DNA of 64,000 bases. Origin: Chitinophaga sp. (GTDB taxonomy: Bacteria > Bacteroidota > Bacteroidia > Chitinophagales > Chitinophagaceae). The DNA lies in assembly GCF_019236475.1 (NCBI RefSeq), contig NZ_JAFAIX010000009.1, positions 186,001 to 250,000 on the forward strand, written 5' to 3'. The stretch's first letter is position 1; the number at the start of each line of letters is the position of its first letter. Both the position numbers and the translations under genes were made by a program. Below are positions 1-8,531 of this stretch, piece by piece. The notes beneath the pieces are model-generated. The model saw only the letters and a list, made by a program, of their open reading frames with translations, ran no database searches and was not told the origin of the DNA.

Positions 1-417
1 CTTACCATTACAAATCCTGATCAGCATTATCTCTTTTACCCCGGAATTATACCAGTGTATGATATAGGTAGGGAGGTCCTTTCGCCGTATAAGGCTTTGC
101 ATATCGAATATCAATGGTTCTTCGGTACCTATGACCAGGTCGAAAATCCCGTTATTCATGGGGTGTTGTTGGTGAACCACGGGGCTTTCTCCTGTAATTG
201 ATTTTATCTTATTTTCTTCTGTATGCAGGAATGGAGAATAGGTGGAGGTATCTTCATTGATCAGGCTAATCACATAATAATTGGCGCCAAAACCTTCCAG
301 TAATTGTTCATTTATGATCCCCCAAAGGTCGGAGCGCTGTCTGGCACCGGCTATTGCATTGGAAATACCTAATAGGGTTTCAAAATCATTTTTATTGCTG
401 GAAATAACTGTGTCCAT
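1..417 (-). CDS. GAF-domain regulatory protein, N-terminal part (runs off left edge)
   Basis: Reading the minus strand from an ATG at 417 gives 139 codons with no stop to the window edge. The first ~25 residues lead into a GAF-like sensor segment (GISNAIAGARQRSDLWGII, then YVISLINEDTSTYSPF). In Bacteroidota this arrangement is common at the N-terminus of sigma-54-dependent (NtrC-type) activators and of some histidine kinases, so the missing part probably carries the output domain. The gene is divergent from the Crp-like gene at 665, with a palindromic site between them. The GAF assignment is moderately secure from pattern; the ligand and output domain are unknown. Confidence 0.6.
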   Translation of the reverse strand, partial: MDTVISSNKNDFETLLGISNAIAGARQRSDLWGIINEQLLEGFGANYYVISLINEDTSTYSPFLHTEENKIKSITGESPVVHQQHPMNNGIFDLVIGTEEPLIFDMQSLIRRKDLPTYIIHWYNSGVKEIMLIRICNGK

Positions 418-510
418 TCTGTTTGTTAAAAAGTTGGCGAGAGATAGGCATCTGAGAGAATATTAAGTCTGCCCATGTCGTCGCAATAATACAAAAAAAC
501 GTTCATAAAA

Positions 511-526
511 TTACGATATATCGTAA
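511..526. promoter_or_regulatory. 16-bp perfect palindrome in divergent intergenic region
   Basis: TTACGATATATCGTAA is a perfect inverted repeat lying between the divergent GAF-protein and Crp-like genes. It sits ~95 bp upstream of the minus-strand start and ~140 bp upstream of the plus-strand start. Its position and symmetry suit an operator for a dimeric regulator acting on one or both genes. The binding protein cannot be named from the sequence. Confidence 0.4.
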
Positions 527-664
527 AAATGTGTCTAGTTGTTAATGGTGTATATAATTGATATTCAATTATATACATACAGGTATGAGGTTTGGCGATG
601 CTGCCTCGCTGCCATTCGGGAGAAGGGGAGCAGCGCCGAACCTAACAACCTATCTTTAAAAACA

Positions 665-1270
665 ATGTTTGAGCAGATCGACAAATTTGTAGACCGTATT
701 ATTTCTCTGACGCCGGCAGAGCGTCAAATATTTCATGCCATGCTAAAATTCAAGCGGGTTAGAAAACGTACCTACCTGTTGCAGGAGGGAGAGATATGCA
801 ATTTTGAAGCATATATCCTCAAAGGGTGTATTCGTACCTATTATCTGAGTGATGATGGTACGGAGGTGATACCTTCTTTTTCGATAGAAGACACTTGGGT
901 AAGTGACGCATGCAGTTTTACAGCACAAACACCTTCTAACCTGTTTATTGAATCGCTGGAAGATTGTGAGTTGTTGGTGATTGATTATGAAAGTAAAGTT
1001 GCGTTATATGAAAAAATACCACAGTTTGAGACATTGTTCAGTATGTTGATACAGCAATCCTACTTTGCGCTGCAAAAGCGTTTTTATAGTCTCGTTTCAC
1101 AAACTGCAGAGCAAAGATACCTGGCCTTCGTTGAAAAATATCCTCAGGTGGTCCAACGTGTACCACAGAAGCAGATAGCACGCTACCTCGGAGTATCACC
1201 TCAATTTTTGAGTAAGGTTAGAAGTGCGATACACAAAAAGAAAGGGTTCAGCCCCATATCTGGTTATTGA
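665..1270 (+). CDS. Crp/Fnr-family transcriptional regulator
   Basis: A 201-residue protein if started at the ATG at 665 (MFEQIDKFVD). The frame is open further upstream, but that extension starts only at a TTG and has no family resemblance. Residues ~20-120 form a cyclic-nucleotide-binding-like beta barrel (LLQEGEICNFEAYILKGCIR). The C-terminus has a winged helix (PQKQIARYLGVSPQFLSKVR). It belongs to the large Bacteroidota group of Crp-like regulators whose effector pocket is degenerate, so cAMP binding should not be assumed. It is divergent from the GAF regulator and followed by a strong terminator. Targets are unknown; the hydrolase at 1338 is convergent, not co-transcribed. Confidence 0.85.
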   Translation: MFEQIDKFVDRIISLTPAERQIFHAMLKFKRVRKRTYLLQEGEICNFEAYILKGCIRTYYLSDDGTEVIPSFSIEDTWVSDACSFTAQTPSNLFIESLEDCELLVIDYESKVALYEKIPQFETLFSMLIQQSYFALQKRFYSLVSQTAEQRYLAFVEKYPQVVQRVPQKQIARYLGVSPQFLSKVRSAIHKKKGFSPISGY

Positions 1271-1278
1271 TGTATATT

Positions 1279-1326
1279 GGTTAAGAGTGACCCGAAAAGA
1301 TTCCGGACCACTCTTAACCGATTTTT
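1279..1326. terminator. Intrinsic terminator between convergent genes
   Basis: An 11-bp perfect stem (GGTTAAGAGTG at 1279-1289 with its complement at 1309-1319) is followed on the plus strand by a run of six T residues. It ends the Crp-like gene and may also serve the convergent hydrolase gene ending at 1338. Confidence 0.8.
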
Positions 1327-1337
1327 TGCCCTACGCT

Positions 1338-2159
1338 TTATTCTTTGATAAAAGCTAGGAGGTCTGCATTGATAGTGGTTGCTTCTGTAGTTGGCATGCC
1401 GTGTGGAAAACCAGGGTAGGAAATCAATCTACCATTCTTTAAGAGCTTGGCTGCCTTTTCCGCAGTAGTAGCTATGGGTACAATCTGATCATCTTCGCCA
1501 TGCATAACCAGTACAGGTATTTCAACACTTTTAAGATCTGTTGTAAAATCTGTTTCTGAAAATGCCTTAATACAATCATAGTGTGCTTTGATCGCTCCCA
1601 TCATGCCCTGGCGCCACCAGTTGTCCATAATACCCTGAGATTTTTTGGCGCCTTCACGATTATAGCCATAGAATGGAATGGTAAAGTCCTGAAAAAATTG
1701 CTGTCTATTGGTGGCTGTATTAGCACGTATATTATCAAATACAGACATGGGAACACCGTCAGGATTATTTTCATTCTGAACCATAATCGGTGTAACTGCG
1801 CCGCTAAGCACTGCTTTGGCTACACGTCCTTGTCCGTGTTTCGCAACATAACGAATCACTTCCCCGCCTCCGGTTGAATGGCCAATGTGGATAGCATCTT
1901 TTAAGTCAAGCGCTTTAACCAATTCTGCAACGTCTGACGCATAGGTATCCATATCATGTCCGATGGCGGTCTGGCTGGACCTTCCATGGCCTCTGCGGTC
2001 GAATGCAATGACTCTGAAACCTTGGTTCAGAAAGAATATCATTTGGGCATCCCAATCATCACTTGAAAGCGGCCATCCATGATGGAAAACTAATGGTTGA
2101 CCTGTTCCCCAATCTTTGTAATAAATTTCAGTACCATCTTTTACTGTAATCTTGTTCAT
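1338..2159 (-). CDS. Alpha/beta hydrolase (non-heme chloroperoxidase/esterase type)
   Basis: A 273-residue protein, the usual length for the cofactor-free haloperoxidase/arylesterase branch of alpha/beta hydrolases. The nucleophile elbow is GHSTGG with Ser95. Asp224 (HGEDDQIVP) and His253 (GFPHGMP) complete the triad. The oxyanion-hole motif HHGWPLSSDDW is at residues 26-36 and FDRRGHGRS at 53-61. No signal peptide is present, so it is cytoplasmic. Family members hydrolyse esters or form peracids; the true substrate cannot be read from sequence. It stands alone, convergent with the Crp gene and ~240 bp from the amidohydrolase. Confidence 0.88.
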   Translation of the reverse strand: MNKITVKDGTEIYYKDWGTGQPLVFHHGWPLSSDDWDAQMIFFLNQGFRVIAFDRRGHGRSSQTAIGHDMDTYASDVAELVKALDLKDAIHIGHSTGGGEVIRYVAKHGQGRVAKAVLSGAVTPIMVQNENNPDGVPMSVFDNIRANTATNRQQFFQDFTIPFYGYNREGAKKSQGIMDNWWRQGMMGAIKAHYDCIKAFSETDFTTDLKSVEIPVLVMHGEDDQIVPIATTAEKAAKLLKNGRLISYPGFPHGMPTTEATTINADLLAFIKE

Positions 2160-2403
2160 CTTTTTGAGTTTGATTATATTGAATAATGATCTTGAACATC
2201 CATTTTGTGGAATGGATCTGTGTCAATCAAGCCAGCTTGAGGCACGCTCCTTGCCTCTGCACTTACGGCTCTTAATTATTCAACAAAACTCCGCCTTTAG
2301 AGATCTATTGACAATAACCTATATTAAGATTAAGGATGAATCTAGATTAATATTTTTATTTCCCATAGCTAAAGTAGGGGACCTACCATATGCTGATATT
2401 TTT

Positions 2404-3360
2404 TTATGGATGCAAGCCTAGTAATCTCTCCGCATTTCCACTTGCGATTTTCGCTACCTCTTCCGGTGGCAGCGGAATGCTTTCCAGCAGTTGTTTTCCT
2501 GCTTCGTTTGTGCTGAAAGGATAATCTATGGAGAACATAATATTATCGATGCCAAAAGTGCTCAATGCGGCCATTAGTGGAGGTAACAAAAAAATCCCAC
2601 TGGTAGTGATGTGTACCTGATCGCGGAGGGTTTGACTGATGGAGCGTTGGTGGGCGCTAGTGTTGGTCACCTTGAATTTTTCATCTAGTCGCGACATCAT
2701 CATGGGGATCATTTCTCCCATATGTCCAATGATGATCTTTAAACGAGGATATCGGTCCAATGTGCCGAAAGTAATCAAACGTAACACGTGTAAGGCTGTT
2801 TCGGCATGCCATCCCCAACCGCCGCATGCCAGCATGATACCTAATGGCCCTGGTAGGTCGTTGTAATATGCTTTGGCTACTGCTTCGGGTGGCATGCCAG
2901 GATGCAAGTAAAGCGGCATTTGTAATTGTTCCGCTTTTTCCAGTAGCGGTCTGAATTCCGGATGGTCCAGGAATTTACCATTTGTGAGCCCGTTGATGAG
3001 GGCGCCACAGCAATGGTGTTCCGTTTTTGTTCTTTCTAACTCGTTTGCTGCTGCTTGTGGATCGGACATCGGTAAATGTGCGAATGCCTTAAATCGGGTA
3101 GGGTGTGCGGCAATACGTGCAGCAAGGATATCATTATACCTGACAGCAAAGTGCAGGGCTTCCTGGGGAGCTAAACTTTCGGCCCCTCTACCCACAACCG
3201 ACAATACTTGCATATCAATACCGTTATCGTCCATTGATTTTAAGCGAACATCGTCGATGTCAGCTAGTAGCTCCATTGCTTGCTGTGGCATGGGCCACTG
3301 CTGTATTTCATGGGCAAACTCAGGTAAGGCAATATGTTCTTCTAATGTAATTATACGCAT
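2404..3360 (-). CDS. Amidohydrolase-2 family protein (gamma-resorcylate/ACMS decarboxylase-like)
   Basis: A 318-residue cytoplasmic TIM-barrel protein of the amidohydrolase-related family that includes non-oxidative aromatic decarboxylases. Metal-site signatures are visible in order: ExH (Glu7, His9 in LEEHIAL), His153 (YLHPGMPP), His213 (IIGHMGEMI) and Asp279 (SIDYPF). The ExH start replaces the HxH of ordinary amidohydrolases and is typical of the decarboxylase group. A resorcylate-like or other hydroxybenzoate substrate is plausible but unproven. It lies 67 bp downstream of a same-strand Crp-like regulator, so the two may be co-transcribed. Confidence 0.85.
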   Translation of the reverse strand: MRIITLEEHIALPEFAHEIQQWPMPQQAMELLADIDDVRLKSMDDNGIDMQVLSVVGRGAESLAPQEALHFAVRYNDILAARIAAHPTRFKAFAHLPMSDPQAAANELERTKTEHHCCGALINGLTNGKFLDHPEFRPLLEKAEQLQMPLYLHPGMPPEAVAKAYYNDLPGPLGIMLACGGWGWHAETALHVLRLITFGTLDRYPRLKIIIGHMGEMIPMMMSRLDEKFKVTNTSAHQRSISQTLRDQVHITTSGIFLLPPLMAALSTFGIDNIMFSIDYPFSTNEAGKQLLESIPLPPEEVAKIASGNAERLLGLHP

Positions 3361-3427
3361 AGCTGATTGGATTGAGCTACAAAAGTCCAGCTATCCAATC
3401 TGTATTTTATTGATCCTGATCAAGAAA

Positions 3428-4003
3428 TCAAATGTCTGATTTTATTCTGCTGAGTGCTTCTTGGGTAATATTGAGATAATTGGCTACCAATTTATTCGGT
3501 AATCGGAGCACCATTTGGGGATTTTCCCTCAGTAGTAATTGATAGCGTTCGCGGGGATTTAGCGTGATAAAATCTTCCAGTCTCTTGGTATTGCTTACAT
3601 AGGCATATTCAAGAAAACCGCGGTAAAATATATCCCATCCAGGAATGGTGTTCAGTAAGTCATAAAAATCCTCGCGGTTTATATATAGCAGCTCCGATCG
3701 CTCGATGGCCTGTGTATCTTCTTTGAGCAGGGTACCACCGATAAATGACGTTAGTGAAGTAGAAAAGGAGTTTTCGAAAGCAAACCGGCGAGTAGCCTCT
3801 CTTCCGTCAGGTTTTATGAAGTACACCCGCAAGCATCCTTTGTTAATAAAAAACATACGCCTGGACGGTTCTCCAGCTCTTCCCACCAGCTCATTCTTTT
3901 TTGCTTCCAAGAGATGAAAACAGGAAAGCACCTGCTGCAAATCGGCTTCACTTAATTGAACCCTGTCTGTAATAAATTTAGTCAGTTGTTCATGCATAGG
4001 CAT
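3428..4003 (-). CDS. Crp/Fnr-family transcriptional regulator
   Basis: A 191-residue protein with an N-terminal cupin-like sensor fold (LVGRAGEPSRRMFFINKGCLRVYF is its characteristic region, ~residues 40-65) and a C-terminal helix-turn-helix (LPNKLVANYLNITQEALSRI). It is paralogous in design to the gene at 665 but clearly divergent in sequence. It is transcribed toward the amidohydrolase gene with a 67-bp gap and is the natural candidate to control it. Key cAMP-contact residues are not obvious, so the effector is unknown. Confidence 0.85.
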   Translation of the reverse strand: MPMHEQLTKFITDRVQLSEADLQQVLSCFHLLEAKKNELVGRAGEPSRRMFFINKGCLRVYFIKPDGREATRRFAFENSFSTSLTSFIGGTLLKEDTQAIERSELLYINREDFYDLLNTIPGWDIFYRGFLEYAYVSNTKRLEDFITLNPRERYQLLLRENPQMVLRLPNKLVANYLNITQEALSRIKSDI

Positions 4004-4180
4004 CTATTAGAGTAGCAATAATAAACAAAAGATAGGAGGAACATGCATATGGCTTATTTCAGTGTAAAATTGTATTATTTTCAGAAAAATTTTACCTTGA
4101 AATATCTAGTCATTTTTGTTAACTAACATACCCGTTGATAGTGAAAAAAATTCCTCCTATTGTGCTCTTAAATACTAAAA

Positions 4181-4525
4181 ATGAGAAAGAAAAAAAACAT
4201 CCGTAGAAAGTTGGTTACTAAGCATGTCATAGACATCTCAAGTTTTAAAAAAGAAGATTTTTCAGCTACGATTGAGGCGTTAAAGCGAGATGCAGCAGCT
4301 ACTGGAGTAAGACTGACAGATAAGGATATCGCCGAAAAAATTGGACTTGTTACAGCAGCATTTGACACATACATGGCCAATAATGACAAGGCTCCGGAGG
4401 AAATTTTTGATGTTCTACGCGGAGCCTACCCAGACATCCTGAAATACAAAGTTTATAAAATCGAGACATTTGATAGCCATCCTGATCCATATACCGAGAT
4501 GGAACCGGAAGACTTAGAAGATTAA
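4181..4525 (+). CDS. Small protein with XRE-like helix-turn-helix, function unknown
   Basis: A 114-residue protein with a very basic start (MRKKKNIRRKLV) and an acidic tail. Residues ~58-100 (LTDKDIAEKIGLVTAAFDTY, then a helix with DVLRGAYPDI) resemble the helix spacing of Cro/C1-type DNA-binding domains, though the recognition helix is unusual. There is no signal peptide. The ATG at 4181 is the only good start. It marks the left end of an AT-rich accessory block. The HTH assignment is pattern-based and moderate; no specific function can be given. Confidence 0.55.
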   Translation: MRKKKNIRRKLVTKHVIDISSFKKEDFSATIEALKRDAAATGVRLTDKDIAEKIGLVTAAFDTYMANNDKAPEEIFDVLRGAYPDILKYKVYKIETFDSHPDPYTEMEPEDLED

Positions 4526-4818
4526 ACATGCCAGGGATAGGTGCTAACTATACATGGACCATCGTCTAATAGATCTGTATGGAAGTTATGTTTTTTGATA
4601 TCCTTGGAAAGAAAATCAGGCTGTAATAAGGAATCTTTAATGGCAGCATTAAAAATTAGTATAGTCTACCTGGGAGCCATTGAAGGAATGAAATATTTTC
4701 TTGGTATCTCTTTATTTAAGATAGTCAAATGGTTTTTGGATGGTATCATTTAATGGTAGATTATTGCCAATAGGATGGCATATTAACGCAATACACTACC
4801 TGCAACTATAGGAAAATT

Positions 4819-5766
4819 TCAGATAAGGTTATTTGAAAAGATGGAATTAAATTTAAATACAAGCTCTGCATCTGTTGTAATACTTTTATAAAATTTTGCA
4901 GCATTTATTTGAATATCTACTATGTTAAGATGTTCGCACCTTGTTAGGTTTTCATAAGCATATTGATCGGCCAAAAGCATTTTATTCAATAAAAATTCAC
5001 TATCGAGAGACTTTAGTCTGATTGTTCTTGTATAACAGTCACAGTCAATTATATCATTTTGGTAAAGAAAACTGAATAATAAAAACGGTACTGCTCCATA
5101 TCCATCTTTTAGGGTTGTGCGGCTTTGCAATTCAACTCCAAATCGTAAGAGAATGTTATATATAAATATTGAAATTGACGATTGGGAAGAAAGATTATTT
5201 GCTGCGAAGCCAAATGAATGTAAATCTGCCCTGAATTCCTCAGTAAATACCAGTGGCCAAGCAATTTTTCCATTCACTTTGAAATAGCCATATTTATATT
5301 TTGACCTAATAGCGTATCCGATAAAGTGACCCGCTTCATGACAAAAATACTCATTGATAATGATGGATTTCAGATCTTTTGCCAATGAAATCAATTTATC
5401 AGCTTGATCTCCAAAGATAGCCCGAATAAATTTGGTTCTTTCTCCCCAAAGTATCATTGACTTGTTTACATCTACAAAGTCAAAATCCATAATATCACTG
5501 TTCGGTGAAGGAACAAAAAACTGTTTTTTAATTAGAATATCAGGTTCGGTAAGAAAGAGTCCTGATCTGAAACTAACATCCGCGCCAACAAGTGTAACTA
5601 ATTCTTCTCCTTGCCACCAGGGGTGATTTTTTAAAGAAGCATTTACATCGTTAGAGGTAAGTAAATTTTCTCCATTAATCCATTTGCCTTTTATTTCAGA
5701 TGGGATCATCTTCTTTTTACTCTGAATGCGATACAAGCCGTTAAAATGAAAAATATCATTCAGCAT
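4819..5766 (-). CDS. HExxH metallopeptidase-like protein, unrecognised family
   Basis: A 315-residue protein without signal peptide or membrane segment. It contains a zinc-metalloprotease signature HEAGH (His143, Glu144, His147, in NEYFCHEAGHFIGY). About 30 residues later comes EEFRADLHSFGFA, in which Glu177 or Asp181 could be the third metal ligand, as in gluzincins. I do not recognise the rest. It is the last gene of a three-gene minus-strand run, 44 bp behind the HDO gene. The pairing of an oxidase with a putative protease or metal-dependent peptide-modifying protein suggests a peptide or natural-product pathway. A non-proteolytic role of the HExxH site is equally possible. Confidence 0.6.
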   Translation of the reverse strand: MLNDIFHFNGLYRIQSKKKMIPSEIKGKWINGENLLTSNDVNASLKNHPWWQGEELVTLVGADVSFRSGLFLTEPDILIKKQFFVPSPNSDIMDFDFVDVNKSMILWGERTKFIRAIFGDQADKLISLAKDLKSIIINEYFCHEAGHFIGYAIRSKYKYGYFKVNGKIAWPLVFTEEFRADLHSFGFAANNLSSQSSISIFIYNILLRFGVELQSRTTLKDGYGAVPFLLFSFLYQNDIIDCDCYTRTIRLKSLDSEFLLNKMLLADQYAYENLTRCEHLNIVDIQINAAKFYKSITTDAELVFKFNSIFSNNLI

Positions 5767-5810
5767 GTTAAATTTTTTTATTTACATCAAATGTTTAGCA
5801 TGCAAAATTA

Positions 5811-7358
5811 TTATCCCAAAAAGCAGATTGGTTTTTCGTAGCAGTCGTATTGATCTTTTGAATTAATGAATTCATTACACTGAATGATGGCATTACAACA
5901 AAGGTCTATTTCTGCAAACGTTAATGTAATTGTAGAAAGATAATTTTTGATTGCTTTAATTCCTTTTTCGGTTATGGGTAACACAGGTTTTGAATCGCTG
6001 CTTGCCAATGCTTCGTGCGTGCATTCAGTTAGATGAAATAGGAGAAACGCAAATATCCGGGGCTTATACGATAGTGAGTTAATGAAATTTGTTAAGGCTG
6101 TAATCCATAATGAATGGTCATTTGTAAAACATTCAGGAAAATATTCCGGCTTTTCGGCCAATTTTCCAAAGAGGATAACTTCTTCATGCCTATCAGCATA
6201 ACTTAGGGCTCTGAAGAAAGAAATGACAAGTTGTGAGTGTAGATAGATAGCGTCTTCTTCGGAACAAGTAAATAAATCGGAAACGCCTCTAATTTTATTG
6301 AAGCTACAATCACATAGATTATGATAGAGTTTTATGGGAGATGTATCAGTAATTGATCTTTCTGATTCAATTTGATATTGTGCCAATAGGGAATTGGAAA
6401 GAGGGTTTAGTAAGCCATTCCTGACAGGTTTTCTGAGCATAAGTGTAAGAGATGGAACATCTTCTTTTAATATTTCGTCTAACGAACTTATTAGAAATCT
6501 AAAGGATCTATTTGCTTCTCTAATAGATTTGAAGAATTGCTCTTTTGTAATTTTGGAGTCCGATTCTAGTAATTGGCCTAACTCTGCCGCGTGATCATGG
6601 TCTAGGTCAAGCGACATATGTTGAATCCATGAATCAAACATACCTTCAATTTCATAGTTCTTTTCAACTTCCTTATAAAACTTAACCGCTTCGTCATGAA
6701 ATTTAATACTTGATTCCTGAAAATAGGAGATAAGTACATTTGCCATCCAATCATACTCGACAGTCCTGGTAGCTTGCTGTTCGAATGCCAGGCTGGAGGG
6801 TAAAGGAACATAGGACTTTATATCTTCATCATCGACGTTAAGGTTCTTGTGTCGAACAAAGTAGAATGCTTCACAATGCCAATATTCTTCCAAACAATTT
6901 TGTTTAAAAAACAAACGTAACTTCTCACTAGGCATCCCTATGGCTGCTCTGGCATCAGTCATTCCCGCCGCCTTAGATGTATGGTAGTTGTGGATTAACC
7001 ATCCTAGTAAACCATTTCTAGAGAGCTCCCCTGTCCTTAGTTTTTTCCATAAAGTATGTGAATAATATTCAGAGTACCATTCACTTACCAACACATTATA
7101 TATTTGTCTGCATTCGCTTAAACTATAATCCTCTTTTTCTTCAAAAGCAAGAAATCCGGCGTTGTTCATAAACGCCATAACTTCCGCCAATTGCTTTGTA
7201 TAGTTAGTAATGTGCGATTTTCTTGATTCCACTAACTCCTTAAATTCCGGATTATCATTAACCCAGTTTATCGGAAGCTCTAACTTAAAAGTTGGATTTA
7301 TTAGCTGAACAATGACAGCATCCATATTAATCTTAACATTGTCTCTAAGTTTGTTCAT
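5811..7358 (-). CDS. Heme-oxygenase-like diiron oxidase (HDO/PqqC-like) with C-terminal extension
   Basis: A 515-residue cytoplasmic protein. Residues ~85-270 match the helical heme-oxygenase-like fold: an entry helix (WKKLRTGELSRNGLLGWLI, ending in HNYH), then ExxH (Glu158, His161 in LEEYWHCEAF) and DxxH (Asp253, His256 in LDLDHDHAAE). These are the spaced carboxylate/histidine sets that bind two irons in HDO enzymes. Known HDOs oxidise amino acids, fatty acids or peptides in natural-product pathways. The ~230-residue C-terminal part is helical-looking, Cys-containing and unrecognised, which makes the protein about twice the usual HDO size. It lies between a 69-residue protein gene (105-bp gap) and the HExxH gene (44-bp gap), all on one strand. 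Confidence 0.7.
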   Translation of the reverse strand: MNKLRDNVKINMDAVIVQLINPTFKLELPINWVNDNPEFKELVESRKSHITNYTKQLAEVMAFMNNAGFLAFEEKEDYSLSECRQIYNVLVSEWYSEYYSHTLWKKLRTGELSRNGLLGWLIHNYHTSKAAGMTDARAAIGMPSEKLRLFFKQNCLEEYWHCEAFYFVRHKNLNVDDEDIKSYVPLPSSLAFEQQATRTVEYDWMANVLISYFQESSIKFHDEAVKFYKEVEKNYEIEGMFDSWIQHMSLDLDHDHAAELGQLLESDSKITKEQFFKSIREANRSFRFLISSLDEILKEDVPSLTLMLRKPVRNGLLNPLSNSLLAQYQIESERSITDTSPIKLYHNLCDCSFNKIRGVSDLFTCSEEDAIYLHSQLVISFFRALSYADRHEEVILFGKLAEKPEYFPECFTNDHSLWITALTNFINSLSYKPRIFAFLLFHLTECTHEALASSDSKPVLPITEKGIKAIKNYLSTITLTFAEIDLCCNAIIQCNEFINSKDQYDCYEKPICFLG

Positions 7359-7463
7359 GGAAGATCGCTTGTAGGTAGAAATAGGAAAACCTAAATGCTA
7401 GGCACTAACATTCAATTTCGCCGATGTGGCAAAGCAGTCAAGTTTAAAACTATTGTTAGTTAT

Positions 7464-7673
7464 TTATCTAACAATAACAGATGCAGCATGGTAATTAATC
7501 GTCACTTTAGATCCTTTGGGCATTTCTAAAAGATCTAGTAATGCGTGTATTTTTTCAGGAGAATTTTGTAAATCGTAAGAGACTCCTTCGATTTTTAAAG
7601 CGGCATTTTTTCCTTTTTCGCCACTTTCAATGTTTAATTCGAAATTCTTTGTGTGCTTTTCGGGGGTAGCCAT
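7464..7673 (-). CDS. 69-residue protein of unknown function, first gene of HDO/HExxH operon
   Basis: Taking the ATG at 7673 gives a 69-residue soluble, Cys-free protein. An upstream in-frame codon would add ~21 less plausible residues. The predicted pattern is two or three beta strands (FELNIESG, AALKIEGVSYDL), a helix (SPEKIHALLDLLEM) and a last strand ending HAASVIVR. It precedes the HDO gene by 105 bp on the same strand. It could be the substrate peptide of the pathway, a peptide-binding partner or a regulator; nothing in the sequence decides. It is small enough to be missed by gene callers. Confidence 0.5.
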   Translation of the reverse strand: MATPEKHTKNFELNIESGEKGKNAALKIEGVSYDLQNSPEKIHALLDLLEMPKGSKVTINYHAASVIVR

Positions 7674-7989
7674 AAGTTTGAGTTTTTTTGGAGTAAAACA
7701 AATTTGAGGTAAAACGAATATACCCAATTTATTCAATAATTACAATTCTAATGCTCGAAAAAAGTGCATTAATGGATAAAGGTGCTGTTAAATCGGGCAA
7801 TTTTGACTTGGATAAGTCATTGGCTTATTGTATTTTAGTAATATTACCTGATTTTGGTTACTGGGTCAACAAGTTGGTTCCAGATAAGTGCCCTTAGCTT
7901 TCCCCAAATAAAATAATAATCATGATATCTCTATAAGTACTTCCTTTTTCCGTACACAATCATTACTCAATTCTAACCCCCTTTTCCTT

Positions 7990-8514
7990 ATGAAAAAGAG
8001 AACCAATCGCTACATGGCGCGATTAAAGAATACAAGAGCAAGTATAATGGGCTTGTCGTTACAGAATGTATCAAAAGTAGATCCATCGCAATACACTTGG
8101 CAGGATGGAAAGATTGTTGATTTACTTTCGGAAAATGAGTCGAAACCTATACTGTTGCAAGACGACCTGGAAGGTGGTCTGGTGGGATATGGTTTAAAGG
8201 AACCCTTTTTGAAAGTCGATATAGCTGATGCTCCATCAACGGGTCTCGAAAAAACTTTGCCATTGGAAGTAAGGGTGAAGTGGCGTATAATTGGTGCTGG
8301 TATGCTTGTTGGGTTTACTCCTGATACATTGAACAATGAATTAGAGTTGGTGAATGATCTTCAATTTAGTGAAAAAGAATATGCTGATCTATGTAGCGAC
8401 TTATCAATGTTTGTGCTTGAAATTAAGCCCGATGAAGTGCTTAGTTGTAGTGATGTTTCCGATTGTGAGAAGGTTAAAGATGTAGTTGATCTAATAAAAA
8501 AGACAATCAAATAA
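7990..8514 (+). CDS. Protein with C-terminal acyl-carrier-protein-like region
   Basis: A 174-residue protein. The N-terminal ~95 residues are unrecognised. Residues ~97-172 follow the order of an acyl carrier protein: a helix, then GFTPDTLNNELELVNDLQFS, then a long helix, then EIKPDEV, and a final helix KVKDVVDLIKK. The place of the phosphopantetheine Asp-Ser-Leu motif holds QFSE (Ser127), so the classic DSL is absent and modification is doubtful. It is divergent from the HDO operon across ~315 bp, and its stop is 17 bp before an outer-membrane-type gene. The ACP-like reading is a hand alignment and needs a profile search. Confidence 0.5.
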   Translation: MKKRTNRYMARLKNTRASIMGLSLQNVSKVDPSQYTWQDGKIVDLLSENESKPILLQDDLEGGLVGYGLKEPFLKVDIADAPSTGLEKTLPLEVRVKWRIIGAGMLVGFTPDTLNNELELVNDLQFSEKEYADLCSDLSMFVLEIKPDEVLSCSDVSDCEKVKDVVDLIKKTIK

Positions 8515-8531
8515 TTGCAAAATTTTGCAGT

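Noticed and set aside
4541..4753. 70-codon plus-strand ORF
   Set aside because: Non-ATG start, no family resemblance, composition like spacer; probably chance.
4819..5766. Assignment of the HExxH protein to a named DUF or RiPP HExxH family
   Set aside because: The motif is clear but I could not match the rest to any family with confidence, so no name was given.
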